Notes under the pieces: generated by a model
What the model was told of the DNA's origin: nothing
Database searches by the model: none
What the model saw: only the letters and a program-made list of their open reading frames with translations
Position numbers and translations under genes: made by a program
Part shown: one piece after another, positions 8,969 through 20,290 of the stretch
Position numbering within the stretch: the first letter of the stretch is position 1
Layout: every line of letters begins with the position of its first letter
Assembly (NCBI RefSeq): GCF_004005565.1
Contig: NZ_SADD01000008.1
Span: 1-64,000 of the forward strand
Length of the DNA: 64,000 nt
Source of the DNA: Lujinxingia sediminis
Lineage (GTDB): Bacteria; Myxococcota_A; Bradymonadia; Bradymonadales; Bradymonadaceae
Reading direction: 5' to 3'

Positions 8969-9112
8969 GGTGCGGCATCCATCGTCGAGAGGATCACGGG
9001 AGCGAGTGCGTTGACTGCCCAAAGCTCGGAACGAACTTAGGCCATGGCAAGGCGCGCGGTTTTTTAAGAGGGCGCGCGGACGTGTATCGGGCGATCTGGC
9101 GAGGAGTGCAGG

Positions 9113-9721
9113 ATGGCAACAGCGATCAAAGTGATTGTGTCGCTCTCGGCAGTGGCGCTGGGAGCGCTCTGGGTGGCCGGCTGCGCCAGCGCTTCCGGCG
9201 TCGGCACGGATGTGAAGGTGGTTGATAACCTGGAAATCGAGCGCTACCTGGGCACCTGGTATGAGCTGGCCTCGGTGCCGCTGCGCGCGCAACGCGGGTG
9301 TGTGGGAACGACGGCGACCTATTCGCTGCGCGGCGATGGGGATATCCGCGTGTATAACCGCTGCCTCAAGGGAGGTTTTGATGGCAAGGTCAGCGATATC
9401 ACCGGGCGAGCGTGGGTGAGCGATGAGCGCGATCCGGCGAAGTTGAACGTGCGTTTCTTCTGGCCCTTTAAGAGTCCTTACTGGGTGGTCGCGCTCGACG
9501 GGGGCTATCGGTGGGCGGCGGTCTCCGGACCGGAGCAGGAGAAGTTATGGATCTTGAGCCGCACGCCCTGCATCAATGCGCAAACCTTCGCGCAGATCTA
9601 TGATGGGCTGGACAGGCGTGGCTTTCCGGTGGGAGCGTTGCGCGCGACGCCTCAGAGGGATGAAAGCGGGCAACGCTGTGAGGTGAAGCTGCCGCCGGAG
9701 GTGGCCGACGCCTCCGAATAG
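9113..9721 (+). CDS. Bacterial lipocalin (Blc-like) lipoprotein
   Basis: 202 residues. The signal peptide ends in the lipobox WVAGC near residue 24. The lipocalin signature YLGTWYELASVP follows at about 45, then CVGTTATYSL and the conserved KLNVRFFWPFKSPYWVVALD strands, with WILSRTPCI at the end of the barrel. E. coli Blc is an outer-membrane lipoprotein that binds lysophospholipids and fatty acids under envelope stress; a similar role is likely but inferred. Two Cys pairs in the barrel could form disulfides. ATG 9113 follows GGAGTGCAGG. Confidence 0.9.
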   Translation: MATAIKVIVSLSAVALGALWVAGCASASGVGTDVKVVDNLEIERYLGTWYELASVPLRAQRGCVGTTATYSLRGDGDIRVYNRCLKGGFDGKVSDITGRAWVSDERDPAKLNVRFFWPFKSPYWVVALDGGYRWAAVSGPEQEKLWILSRTPCINAQTFAQIYDGLDRRGFPVGALRATPQRDESGQRCEVKLPPEVADASE

Positions 9722-9845
9722 ACGGTTCACATTCGCGACCTGGGGAATCGAGCGTCAGGTGGTGCACCTGGCCGCATGCGGGCGCCGGTGAGCTACGCTG
9801 ACCGGGAAAACACCATTGGAGTGGCAGCAGGACAGGGAGTACGCG

Positions 9846-10175
9846 ATGAGCCGTGAAGTTTCAGTCATGTTAGGTCGGTTGAGGAGGAGGTGGAGAGTGG
9901 CGCTACTGGCCGGCGTTGTTGCGTTAGCAACGCTGAGCTGCGCGCGGGGCTCCTACAACGATCTCAATCCTGATCCCGGTGAGAACCTGGCGGAGCAGAA
10001 TGCAGCCGATCGGGATCGTGAGCGTGAGATGCGACGATCGCTTTGTCCGGCTGGCACGACGCCCTGCAATGGGGAGTGTGTGGACCTGCAATCGGACGCG
10101 TTTCATTGCGGCGGCTGCGGGGAGGTCTGCGCGCCTCCGGGGATCTGTGATCGAGGTCAGTGTCTGGCGGATTAA
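9846..10175 (+). CDS. Small Cys-rich lipoprotein
   Basis: 109 residues. The basic N-terminus (RLRRRWR) and hydrophobic core end at the lipobox ATLSC, followed by an Asp/Asn-rich linker. The last ~45 residues hold eight Cys in a compact pattern (CPAGTTPCNGECVDL, then HCGGCGEVCAPPGICDRGQC). This Gly-Cys pattern is common in long myxobacterial surface proteins; here it stands alone as one module. ATG 9846 follows GGGAG at good spacing, and ATG 9870 is an alternative. Function unknown; probably a periplasmic or surface module held by disulfides. Confidence 0.65.
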   Translation: MSREVSVMLGRLRRRWRVALLAGVVALATLSCARGSYNDLNPDPGENLAEQNAADRDREREMRRSLCPAGTTPCNGECVDLQSDAFHCGGCGEVCAPPGICDRGQCLAD

Positions 10176-10177
10176 GT

Positions 10178-10307
10178 GCCCCCCGGTCGGCGTGACCCCC
10201 GGTCGTTCTATGTTCTTACCTGTAGACATCACGTGGTCTGTTTTGCCGTGATGTAAAATAGCGCACATGCTGAGGGGGCCTCCCCGGTTGGGGGGCCCGG
10301 GAGTCGC
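10178..10307. repeat. Three GACC/GGTC-type repeat copies in an intergenic region
   Basis: CCCCCGGTC at 10180-10188, TGACCCCCGGTC at 10193-10204 and CCCGGGAGTCGCC near 10295-10307 are variants of the dispersed core, in both orientations. They fill part of the 360-bp gap 10176-10535 between the Cys-rich lipoprotein and the histidine kinase. A GC-rich fold around 10273-10300 (GGGGCCTCCCC then GGGGGGCCC) could act as a terminator but has no T-run. No small gene is convincing here. Confidence 0.6.
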
Positions 10308-10535
10308 CTGGTAGGGGCTCTCTCACGAGATGAAGCAGGGGGATGCAGCGCTGCGCCGGATGTGTTTCCGGGATGAAACAGGTCTCGGTGCACGGGGTCT
10401 CAACAGTTGGAGCGTGGGGGGAGTTACCGGTTGTGGCGTTGCGAACAAATTGTCACACTCGATGCATGGGACACGATGATTGCTCCGGGGTGGAGGGGAA
10501 ACCATGACGTTGGGAAAACCTGTGACGAGGACGAG

Positions 10536-12311
<1,776 letters not shown>

Positions 12312-12340
12312 GCGGTCGAGCCGCTGTTGGAGCTTTCGAA

Positions 12341-12811
12341 TTACGTCGCAATGCGCTCGGGGAACGCGCTCAGCCAACCGACGGCGTGAACACCCCACAG
12401 GCCGATCAGGATGGCTTCAGCCGCGTCGTGCCGAAGTGTGGTGGGGGCCGGGGCGCCTGACCAGGCGATGACCTGGCGAGCGACCTGGTCGGCGGCGGCC
12501 TTGGCTCCGGCACCGCTGCGCTGCTGACGATCGAGGAGGAGCGCCTCGCGCCAGTGCTCCGGGGCCACCTGCAGGGTCTCAGCGCCCTGGCGTGCTGCGG
12601 TTTTCTGCCAGATCTCGGCTAACCCCCGGTCGCCTTCGAGCACCAGATAGGCCAGTGGAGCCTCGTCACGGAGCACCGCCCAGGCCGCGTCGCGCAACCG
12701 GCGTTTGGATCCGAAGTTCGTCGATCGGTAGCGCAGCAGGCGGCCCTCGGCGGTGTAGGTGGCGAAGCCGCAGCGCAACCCCAGGTCAATCGCGAGAAGA
12801 TGGGGGATCAT
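12341..12811 (-). CDS. Short RuvC/RNase-H-fold protein
   Basis: 156 residues. The start LLAIDLGLRCGFATYT matches the first strand and catalytic Asp of RuvC-like nucleases; LAYLVLEGD holds a possible second acidic residue (Glu), and LRHDAAEAILIGLWGV ends with the His-Asp-Ala-Ala-Glu-Ala helix typical of RuvC. These three sites are the usual metal ligands of the family. Its length is close to RuvC itself (~170), but the middle, Gln/Ala-rich part is not RuvC-like. CAGGAG lies 9 bases before ATG 12811. It could be a Holliday-junction or other structure-specific nuclease, or a non-enzymatic relative. It ends 29 bp from the convergent histidine kinase. Confidence 0.6.
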   Translation of the reverse strand: MIPHLLAIDLGLRCGFATYTAEGRLLRYRSTNFGSKRRLRDAAWAVLRDEAPLAYLVLEGDRGLAEIWQKTAARQGAETLQVAPEHWREALLLDRQQRSGAGAKAAADQVARQVIAWSGAPAPTTLRHDAAEAILIGLWGVHAVGWLSAFPERIAT

Positions 12812-12876
12812 GGTCTTGAACTCCTGAAAATGCGTTTACCCTTCCCTCGAGTCGAACGTAGCAACGGTGATCCCCG

Positions 12877-13689
12877 GTGGCCAACCCTGAGGCCGGGTCG
12901 GGAGGCGTCAAGCATGAAGGAGCGAGGGTGCGAGAGGCAAGGACGTGGAGAGCAGGAGGACTCATCAAAGGTGCGCTCTGGGCGGGGGCGCTCACCGCGG
13001 CAACCTTCTGTGCCGTCGCCGCGCTGAGCCGTCCGGCGCTGGCGAGTGAGCAGCAGGGGGCGCAGGCGGAGGCCGAACCTGAACCCGGCCCCCGGGCGCG
13101 TTCTCTGCTCCCGCCAGCCTCGGCGCACGTCTCGCCAGGCGTCACCCGCTGGCCTCCTCCCGCCGAGTTGCGCCGGGTTAACCAGTCGCGCCTCGATCGT
13201 CAGGCCCGTGGCATGGGTGTGTTGCTCGGTTGGTCGGCGCTGAACATCGGGGTAGGCACCGCCGGCTACCTGGTGAGTGACGGCCCCCGGCGTTACTTCC
13301 ACCAGATGAACGCCGCCTGGAACGTGGTCAACGCCGCCATTGCCGGATTCGGGCTTCGCGCTGCGTTGCGCGACGATGCATCGCGTTTCGATGGCCTGGA
13401 GACTCTGGAGGAAGGGCGCTCGTTTGAGCGCATCCTGGCGATCAATATCGGCCTCAACGTGGCCTACATGGCTTCGGGTGCGTTTATGTGGGAGCGGGGC
13501 CTGCGTCGTGATGATGATCGACTCCGGGGCTACGGGCCCTCGCTGCTGCTCCAGGGAGCGTTTTTACTCGTCTTCGACAGCACGCTCTTCGCGCTGCAGC
13601 GACGCGCCTCGGCGCGCTACCTCGAGGGGCTTCAGCTGGGGATGGAGCCCGAGGGAGGGCTGCATCTGGGGTACGGCGTGCATTTCTAG
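12877..13689 (+). CDS. DUF6992-like membrane protein with signal sequence
   Basis: Up to 270 residues. A hydrophobic N-terminal segment (ALTAATFCAVAALSRPALA) probably serves as a signal, followed by a Glu/Pro-rich linker to ~100. The body carries GMGVLLGWSALNIGVGTAGY, MNAAWNVVNAAIAGFGL, ILAINIGLNVAYMASGAFM and LLLQGAFLLVFDSTLFA, four helices with the order seen in a family I recall as DUF6992, of unknown function. The GTG at 12877 has no clear ribosome site; an internal GTG near 12928 is also possible. It is divergent from the RuvC-fold gene, 65 bp away. Confidence 0.6.
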   Translation: MANPEAGSGGVKHEGARVREARTWRAGGLIKGALWAGALTAATFCAVAALSRPALASEQQGAQAEAEPEPGPRARSLLPPASAHVSPGVTRWPPPAELRRVNQSRLDRQARGMGVLLGWSALNIGVGTAGYLVSDGPRRYFHQMNAAWNVVNAAIAGFGLRAALRDDASRFDGLETLEEGRSFERILAINIGLNVAYMASGAFMWERGLRRDDDRLRGYGPSLLLQGAFLLVFDSTLFALQRRASARYLEGLQLGMEPEGGLHLGYGVHF

Positions 13690-13898
13690 TATCGGCAGCA
13701 TGAGCTCAAAGGATGGTTGTTACGACGCTGTGAGCAGACGTTGATGGCGCTGGATGCGAGATCGAGCGTGGCGCGGGCAAGGCGCAAAACTTGAGACGAT
13801 GCTTTCGCATCATCGAGGCTTCGCGACGCTGCCCCCGGTGCTCTCGATGCAGGAGACGCGGCATCAACGATAGCTCACGGCGTAACACGAGGATGAAC

Positions 13899-15539
13899 AT
13901 GAGTGTGTTTTTCAAGGCGTTGCGTGACCTGCAGAGCTTGCAGCCGCAGAAGGAGCGACGCTGGGTCTACGTAGCCTACGATCAGCTCAACGCGGAGTTG
14001 GAGCCCCTGGCGTCGACCCCGGCCGAGGAGCTGGGACTGGTACTGATTGAGTCGCAGGCCAAAGGTCGCCGGCGAGCCTACCACAAGCAAAAGCTGCTCT
14101 GGGTGCTCGCCAGTCAGCGCCACTTTGCCCTGGAGCAGGCCCGACGCGGGGTGCACGTTCGCTACGCGGTGACGTCGGACGACTACGCCACATGCCTGCG
14201 GAAGCTAAGCGATGAGCTGGGGCCGCTGGAAGGGATTGAACCGGCGGAGCGGGAACTGCGCACTGAACTTCAAGCGCTGGTTGATGAAGGGCTGCTGAGC
14301 TGGCACAGCCACAGTGGCTGGCTCTCCTGCACCGAGGATTTTCTCAGGAGCCAGCGGCATAAGGAGGGGCCCTGGCGTATGGATGCGTTCTATCGCTTCA
14401 TGCGTAAGAAAACGGGCCTCCTGATGGATGGCGGAACGCCTTGGGGCGGCCGCTACAGCTTCGATGATGAGAACCGTGAGCCCTGGTCGGGAGAGCCTCC
14501 TGCGCCGGAGATGCCGAACTTCGAACCGGACGCCATCACACAGGAGGTTGCGGCGTTCATCGCGTCGGAGTTCTCGGATCATCCCGGCGCGCTTCACCCC
14601 GAACACGTCGCCGCCAGCGCTGAGGACGTCGACGCGTTGTGGTGTTGGGCAAAAGAGGCCTGCATGACGCATTTTGGCCCCTACGAAGACGCGATGAGCC
14701 ACCAATCGCGGGGAGTGTTTCATACCCGCATCTCGGCGGCCTTGAACCTGCATCGGCTGATGCCCGCGCGGGTCATTGAGGATGTGTGTGCCCTGGAGAT
14801 CCCGCTCAACAGTAAAGAGGGATTTGTGCGGCAGGTCTTGGGTTGGCGCGAGTTTATGCGCCATGTGCATCGCCAGACCGATGGGTTTCGAGACCTGCCC
14901 GGCTCGTGGGCAGTACTCAATGCCGATCGCGCATCGCCGAACTTCCTGGAAGTCTTCCACGATCTTCCGCCAGCCTACTGGGGCGAGGCCTCCGGCCTTA
15001 CGTGTCTGGACACAGTCGTCGAGTCCGTCCTCGACGAGGGCTACAGCCACCACATCACGCGCCTGATGGTGCTGGCCAATCTGGCGACCCTTCTGGATGT
15101 CGATCCCGGGCAGATCACCAACTGGTTCTGGGAGTTTTATATCGACGCGTACGACTGGGTGGTGGAGCCCAACGTGCTGGGCATGGGCGTCTTTGCGCTG
15201 GGGGACCTTTTTACGACCAAGCCCTACATCAGCGGGGCGAACTACATCGCGAAGATGAGTGATTACTGCGGGAAGTGCGCGTTTGACCCGGGCTCGAATT
15301 GCCCGATCCGCTCGCTCTACTGGGCGTTTCTCGCCAGGCATGAGGCGAAGTTGCGAGAGCAGGGGAGAATGAACCTTGTGATGGGATCGTTGCGGCGTCG
15401 CTCCGACGAGCAGCGCGTCGCCGATGCCCGGGTCTTCGAGGTGTTGTGGGCGCATCTCCAGCGCGGAGAACTCGCCGCACCGGCGGCGTTCCGGGAGAAG
15501 GGCGGCCAGGCGAGCCTCCCGGGGCTCTCGTCGTCCTGA
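13899..15539 (+). CDS. FeS-type cryptochrome/photolyase (PhrB-like)
   Basis: 546 residues of the deoxyribodipyrimidine photolyase-related group, flavin enzymes that repair (6-4) photoproducts with light. The C-terminal half holds LGWREFMRHVH, the DAYDWVVEPNVLGMG signature and TKPYISGANYIAKMSDYC. The four expected 4Fe-4S cysteines appear as Cys369, Cys457, Cys460 and Cys468, spaced as in known FeS photolyases. An N-terminal alpha/beta antenna-type domain comes first. The frame opens upstream, but ATG 13899 has GAGG at six bases and starts the conserved region; ATG 13893 is possible. It converges on the hybrid kinase at 15613, with a hairpin between. Confidence 0.9.
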   Translation: MSVFFKALRDLQSLQPQKERRWVYVAYDQLNAELEPLASTPAEELGLVLIESQAKGRRRAYHKQKLLWVLASQRHFALEQARRGVHVRYAVTSDDYATCLRKLSDELGPLEGIEPAERELRTELQALVDEGLLSWHSHSGWLSCTEDFLRSQRHKEGPWRMDAFYRFMRKKTGLLMDGGTPWGGRYSFDDENREPWSGEPPAPEMPNFEPDAITQEVAAFIASEFSDHPGALHPEHVAASAEDVDALWCWAKEACMTHFGPYEDAMSHQSRGVFHTRISAALNLHRLMPARVIEDVCALEIPLNSKEGFVRQVLGWREFMRHVHRQTDGFRDLPGSWAVLNADRASPNFLEVFHDLPPAYWGEASGLTCLDTVVESVLDEGYSHHITRLMVLANLATLLDVDPGQITNWFWEFYIDAYDWVVEPNVLGMGVFALGDLFTTKPYISGANYIAKMSDYCGKCAFDPGSNCPIRSLYWAFLARHEAKLREQGRMNLVMGSLRRRSDEQRVADARVFEVLWAHLQRGELAAPAAFREKGGQASLPGLSSS

Positions 15540-15576
15540 CATTGAGAGGGTTGGCCGAGAGGCCGGTTCAGTGTGT

Positions 15577-15604
15577 GGCAGGCCGACCGGGGGGCCGGCC
15601 TGCC
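15577..15604. terminator. Hairpin between convergent genes
   Basis: GGCAGGCCG (15577-15585) pairs with CGGCCTGCC (15596-15604) across a GC-rich loop, in the 73-bp gap between the photolyase and hybrid-kinase stop codons. There is no T-run, so it may block both transcripts only weakly or act with Rho. Confidence 0.5.
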
Positions 15605-15612
15605 GGGGTGGG

Positions 15613-18246
15613 TCAGGCCGACTCGGAGTTCGATGGCAGGGGGGAGTTGTTGGAGGAGCTGCGCGCACCGCGGTTGACCGCGTCGCGCACAAGCCCGAGA
15701 AGATCGTCCCGGCTGTAATGGCCTTTGTTGAGTACGTGGTGCACACGCTGGGTCAGCCGGGAGCGGTCGCGCTGGTTCAGATCCATGGCGGTGACCACGA
15801 CCACCGGGATGTCTTTCCAGCGTGGATTTTCCTGAAGGCGATCGAGGACCTCAAAGCCGTCCATCTCCGGCATCATCAGGTCGAGGAGAATGAGGCTGGG
15901 CATGGCACCTTCTGCCAGAAGTTCCATGGCGACGCGACCGTTGGGGGCGCTCTCTACTTTCCAGCCGGCCTGGATCACAGTGCGCTCAAGCACGTCACGG
16001 GTGGCGTCGTCGTCTTCGACGATCATCAAGCTCTGGTTGCTCTTTCGCCCCTGGCCGAAGATGTCGAGCACGCGGGTCAGGCGGCCGCGATCCACCGGCT
16101 TGAGCAGGTACTCCGAGGCTCCCAGCGCGTAGCCCATGCTTTTGTTGCTGACGATGGTGAGCATGACCACCGGGATCTCTGCGATCTCAGGATCGGCTTT
16201 AAGCCGGGTGAGCACCGTCCAGCCGTCCATCTCGGGCATCATCACATCGAGGGTGATCACATGGGGCTGGAGCTCTCGGGCCATCTCCAGGCCTTCGGTG
16301 CCGCTGAGCGCAGAGCTGACGCGGTAGCCCTCGCGGTTGAGGAAGCGCCGCATCAACGCATGCACCGTGGGGTCATCGTCGATGACGAGCACCGATGGGG
16401 CGTGGTCGGGAAGATCCACGCTGAGGTCATCGATCTCCTCATCGAGAATGAGCGGATCGTTCTCGGCCACCTCGACCTTGCTGGGAAGGCGCACCCGGAA
16501 GGTGGAGCCCTCGTCGACCTGGCTTGTGACCGAGATAGCACCGCCCATCATCTCGGTGAAGTGGCGAGTGATCGTCAGCCCAAGGCCGGTGCCGCCGAAG
16601 CGACGCGTGGTGGACTCGTCGGCCTGGGTGAAGGCGTCAAAGAGGGCCTCAAGTTTCTCGGGGGAGATGCCGATACCACGGTCTTGAACCTCAAAGACGC
16701 ACCACTCGCGGTTGTCGAGCGATTCGCGGTAGACGTTGAGCCGAACCACGCTGTTGTGAGTGAATTTGGCAGCGTTGGAGAGGAGGTTGAAGAGGATCTG
16801 CCGCAGTTTGGTCAGGTCCACAACGATTGCGGTCGGTGCAAGCTCGGCGTCGACGCTAAAGCGGTTGCCGTTTTTCTCAATGACCGGCTTGATAGTGGCT
16901 TCGACGCTCTTGAGTAGATCGGGCAGGTTGATGGTCTCCAGGTACATGTCCATCTTGCCCGCCTCGATCTTGGCCAGGTCGAGGATGCCGTTGATCAGGC
17001 TGAGCAGGTGGTTGGCTGCGCTGCCAATCTTCTGAAGATCGTCGAGGTACTCGCGCTGACCGTCCATGGCCATCTCTTCGCTGATGAGCTCGCTGTAGCC
17101 GATGATGGCGTTGAGCGGGGTGCGAAGCTCGTGGCTGGTATTGGCGAGAAAGGCGCTCTTAGCCTCGCTGGCCTGGAGGGCGGCGTCGCGCGCTTCGCGA
17201 AGCTCCACCTCGGCCAGGCGGCGCTCGGTAATATCGCGCAGGATCACCACGCGTCGATCTTCTACGTCGCTTTCAATCCGGCTGACGGAAAGCTCCACCG
17301 GGAAACGCTCCCCGTTGGCCCGCACCGCATCGGATTCATGCAACTGGCCCTCCCAGGCGACAATGCCGCGCGGGGTCTGCTGCTCGGCGAAGAGTCCTCG
17401 GGTGGGCTCTTCGCCGGTGGCCTCGTCGGTTGATTTCAACGGGCTCGCCATGTGCGGTCGCCCGGTAATCGCCGGTACGATCGCGCTGAATGGCGAGCTG
17501 ACGATGGACTCCTGTGGGTAGCCGAAGATACGGCTAGCCGCCGGGTTAAGTTCCTCGATTTGACCGTTGGCTCGGATGGTGAGGATACCGTCAGCGGCAG
17601 TCTCCACGATGGCGCGTGTGTGCGCCTCGCGGCGTTGCATCTGGCTGACCGCCCAGTTTTTAAGTGCCTCATAGGCCAGGGTCAGGCTCAGGACCAGCAC
17701 GTAAAGTCCGGCGAGCACCGTCATCTCGAAGATGATGGACTCGCGCTCGCCGAGCGAGGGAGAGCGCTCACTGCCGGAGAGGATCTGGATGTAGTACGTC
17801 GCCGATGCTGCCAGGCTGAGCACCAGCCAGATGACCCCGGAGCGGATGTTGGCCACCAGGATGGCTAACATCGGAACGACGGCAAGCCACAGAAGCGGGG
17901 GGGAGCCAAAGCCGGCGACCATCGTGACGAAGAGCATGCACCAGTAAACGTTGAACGCCAGCCAGTTGCCGATGATGTTAAAGCTGACGTTATGGCGGAT
18001 CATCAAAATCGAGGCGGAGACCAGGCCAGCACAGAGCATCACCCCGACAGCGCTCAGCGAGGTGCTGCTGAGCGCGTACATGATCACCGAATAAATAGGG
18101 GCCCAGATAACCAGCGCGAGTGAGAAGACGATGACGATCTTCGCGCGAAACGCCTGCTCGACGGGAGCTTCTGTGAAATTGGGTGCGACGCGTGCGAGCA
18201 GCGCGTCGAGAAGACCGCTGCGGGTGGTGCTGGAGGTGCTGCTCAT
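15613..18246 (-). CDS. Membrane hybrid histidine kinase with two receiver domains
   Basis: 877 residues. About six hydrophobic segments fill residues 35-195. A PAS domain (~205-340; AIVETAADGILTIRANG, ending VVILRDITERR) leads to HisKA with acceptor His372 in ANTSHELRTPLNAI. The ATPase domain has LFNLLSNAAKFT, FEVQDRGIGI and GGTGLGLTITRHF. Two receiver domains follow: SVLVIDDDPTVHAL with the Asp in LDVMMPEMDGW, and LMIVEDDDATRDV with the Asp in LDLMMPEMDGF. It has no output domain, so phosphate must pass to a partner encoded elsewhere. ATG 18246 follows AGGATCTCCCCT. Confidence 0.93.
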   Translation of the reverse strand: MSSTSSTTRSGLLDALLARVAPNFTEAPVEQAFRAKIVIVFSLALVIWAPIYSVIMYALSSTSLSAVGVMLCAGLVSASILMIRHNVSFNIIGNWLAFNVYWCMLFVTMVAGFGSPPLLWLAVVPMLAILVANIRSGVIWLVLSLAASATYYIQILSGSERSPSLGERESIIFEMTVLAGLYVLVLSLTLAYEALKNWAVSQMQRREAHTRAIVETAADGILTIRANGQIEELNPAASRIFGYPQESIVSSPFSAIVPAITGRPHMASPLKSTDEATGEEPTRGLFAEQQTPRGIVAWEGQLHESDAVRANGERFPVELSVSRIESDVEDRRVVILRDITERRLAEVELREARDAALQASEAKSAFLANTSHELRTPLNAIIGYSELISEEMAMDGQREYLDDLQKIGSAANHLLSLINGILDLAKIEAGKMDMYLETINLPDLLKSVEATIKPVIEKNGNRFSVDAELAPTAIVVDLTKLRQILFNLLSNAAKFTHNSVVRLNVYRESLDNREWCVFEVQDRGIGISPEKLEALFDAFTQADESTTRRFGGTGLGLTITRHFTEMMGGAISVTSQVDEGSTFRVRLPSKVEVAENDPLILDEEIDDLSVDLPDHAPSVLVIDDDPTVHALMRRFLNREGYRVSSALSGTEGLEMARELQPHVITLDVMMPEMDGWTVLTRLKADPEIAEIPVVMLTIVSNKSMGYALGASEYLLKPVDRGRLTRVLDIFGQGRKSNQSLMIVEDDDATRDVLERTVIQAGWKVESAPNGRVAMELLAEGAMPSLILLDLMMPEMDGFEVLDRLQENPRWKDIPVVVVTAMDLNQRDRSRLTQRVHHVLNKGHYSRDDLLGLVRDAVNRGARSSSNNSPLPSNSESA

Positions 18247-18376
18247 AGGGGAGATCCTGAAAGGGTACGGCCATCGCGCTCCCGATGCGGGGCGCAGAAT
18301 GTGCGCGGGCGTTCACCTGTCCCCCCCGATGGCGAGTCGCCCGGGCACCGGTTACGGCTGGGTTGTTTTGTTGACC

Positions 18377-20260
18377 TCAGGGTAATAACTGCCGAGTGCG
18401 TTCGACGGCAAGGGCGCTGAAGGTCAGAAGTTGTTTTCTTATGTGACTGACACGGGTCCGAACCCGTGTGGGCCAGTCGCGAGCGTTGCGAAGTTGGCCG
18501 GTTTCGGCCAGACGGTGGGTATGCTGACGTTTGATCTTGCCGCTGGACGTTTTGGGGATGGAGCCGGGCGGTACGAGATGAAGATCGGCCAGCGCCAGTC
18601 CGAAGTGATGCTGAAGGGTGTGACGGACCTCGCGCTCCATCTCATCGAAGGGCCTCCAGGTGCCCGGCGAGATCTCGGCGACCAGGTGCAGGGCCTGAGT
18701 GCCCAGAGCATTCGGTCGGGTGTAGGCCACCACCCGGCCCAGACGCAGTCCTTTGATGCGTCCGACGTGACGCTCGATGTCGGAGGGAGCGAAGTTCTGG
18801 CCGGCGATGATGATCAGATCTTTGAGGCGATCGATGATGTAGAGCTGGTCGTCGGCGATGTAGCCGATATCTCCGGTGGCGAGCTCCGGGTCGGGACTGA
18901 CGTCTTTGCCCCAGTAGCCCGGTGAGACCGAGGGGCCGCGCACATGAATCTGGCCGACCTGGCGCTCGCTCAGAGCCTGACCGCTCTGAAGATCGCGCAG
19001 TACAAGGGTGTGCTCCGGTACCACGTGGCCCACACTGACGGAGGTAAGCGCGTGGGTGGCGTCGGGGACTTCGAAAGGGGCCCGGCGATCGTCGGCCACG
19101 GCGTTGCGGTCGACGCTGTCGTAGCGCACCCGGGTGTTGGGCCGCGGAAAGGCAACCGCAAGGGTGGCCTCGGCCAGGCCGTAGACCGGAAAGAAGGCTT
19201 CGCGTTTAAACCCATAGGGCTCAAAACGGTCGAGGAAGGCGTCGACGGTGCGGTGATCGATGGGCTCGGCACCGTTGAAAGCCAGGCGTACCGAGGAGAG
19301 GTCGACCCCTTCGAGGAGGCGCTCGGGCAACTTCTGCGCGACCACGGCGTAGGCGAAGTTGGGCGCGACGATGAAGGTGGCTGCAAAGCGGGTGATGCCT
19401 TTGAGCCAGCTGTCCGGACGGGCGACAAAGCCCGAGGGGCGCATCAGGTAGGGAGCAAAACCGACAAAAAGTCCCAGAAGTGGTCCGCCGATAAGGCCCA
19501 TATCGTGGTAAAGGGGCAGCCAGGAAAAGGAGCGGTCGGCTGGCGAGAAGTGCCCGGCCAGGGTGCTCGCGCGCAGGTTTGCCACCAGGTTTTTATGCGT
19601 GACGATCACGCCCTTGGGTGAGCCGGTGGAGCCGGAGGTGTACTGCAGATACGCGGTCTGGGAGAGGGGGCGGTGCCAGTCTTCTTCAGCGATAGGCTCG
19701 CCCGGAGCGTCGTCGTCGAGCAGAGCCGGGCCGTCGAGCAGCGTGGTGGTGCCGAGGCTGGCCAGATCGAGGGCGTCCCAGCGGTCGCGGTGGTCCGCGA
19801 CAAGCGCACGAGGCTGGCAGTCGGCACAGACCGCCCGGATGCGCTCGTTGAAGCTGCGGGAGAGTTTCAGCTCGGTCAGCGGAGGGAGCGGGACGGCGAT
19901 GGCCCCCAGGGTCATCGACGCCAGCATGAAGGCCATAAAGACGTCGACATCGTCCAGAGAGAGGATCACGCGCTCGCCATCGGTCACGCCCTGCGCCAGG
20001 AGTGCTGCGCGAGCTTGTTCGACCGAGCGCAGCATGCGCGCAAAGCTGATGGGCGAGGCGGTGGGCCCGTCAGTGCTTAAGGTGACGTCGTAAAATGCGG
20101 GCTTCTCGGGCGCGGCGCTGGCGCGCCGCCAGAAGATCGCTGCGAGCGACTCGTCGGCGGCGGGGATGGCGTCGAGTACCGCCTGCGGCGTATCGAGGGC
20201 TGAGGCCGGGCGAACCCAACAAGGCTCAGAAAGGGGCGTCGGAGCGGTGGATGTGGACAT
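18377..20260 (-). CDS. Fatty-acyl-AMP ligase (FAAL)
   Basis: 627 residues of the adenylate-forming superfamily. The ATP loop is YTSGSTGSPKGVIVTH near residue 220, followed by SWLPLYHDMGLIGG, which is diagnostic of FAAL and related long-chain ligases, then VYGLAEATLAVAFP, the ADP-binding TGDIGYIADDQLYIIDR and the C-terminal PKTSSGKIKRQ with its lysine. FAALs activate fatty acids as acyl-adenylates and load them on an acyl carrier protein, not on CoA. An ACP gene two genes upstream supports this. ATG 20260 has GAGG about 7 bases upstream; the longer frame adds five residues. Last gene of the ACP/FadB-like/FAAL operon. Confidence 0.9.
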   Translation of the reverse strand: MSTSTAPTPLSEPCWVRPASALDTPQAVLDAIPAADESLAAIFWRRASAAPEKPAFYDVTLSTDGPTASPISFARMLRSVEQARAALLAQGVTDGERVILSLDDVDVFMAFMLASMTLGAIAVPLPPLTELKLSRSFNERIRAVCADCQPRALVADHRDRWDALDLASLGTTTLLDGPALLDDDAPGEPIAEEDWHRPLSQTAYLQYTSGSTGSPKGVIVTHKNLVANLRASTLAGHFSPADRSFSWLPLYHDMGLIGGPLLGLFVGFAPYLMRPSGFVARPDSWLKGITRFAATFIVAPNFAYAVVAQKLPERLLEGVDLSSVRLAFNGAEPIDHRTVDAFLDRFEPYGFKREAFFPVYGLAEATLAVAFPRPNTRVRYDSVDRNAVADDRRAPFEVPDATHALTSVSVGHVVPEHTLVLRDLQSGQALSERQVGQIHVRGPSVSPGYWGKDVSPDPELATGDIGYIADDQLYIIDRLKDLIIIAGQNFAPSDIERHVGRIKGLRLGRVVAYTRPNALGTQALHLVAEISPGTWRPFDEMEREVRHTLQHHFGLALADLHLVPPGSIPKTSSGKIKRQHTHRLAETGQLRNARDWPTRVRTRVSHIRKQLLTFSALAVERTRQLLP

Positions 20261-20290
20261 GGCAAACCTCGGCACGGCGGGTTGAAGAAC

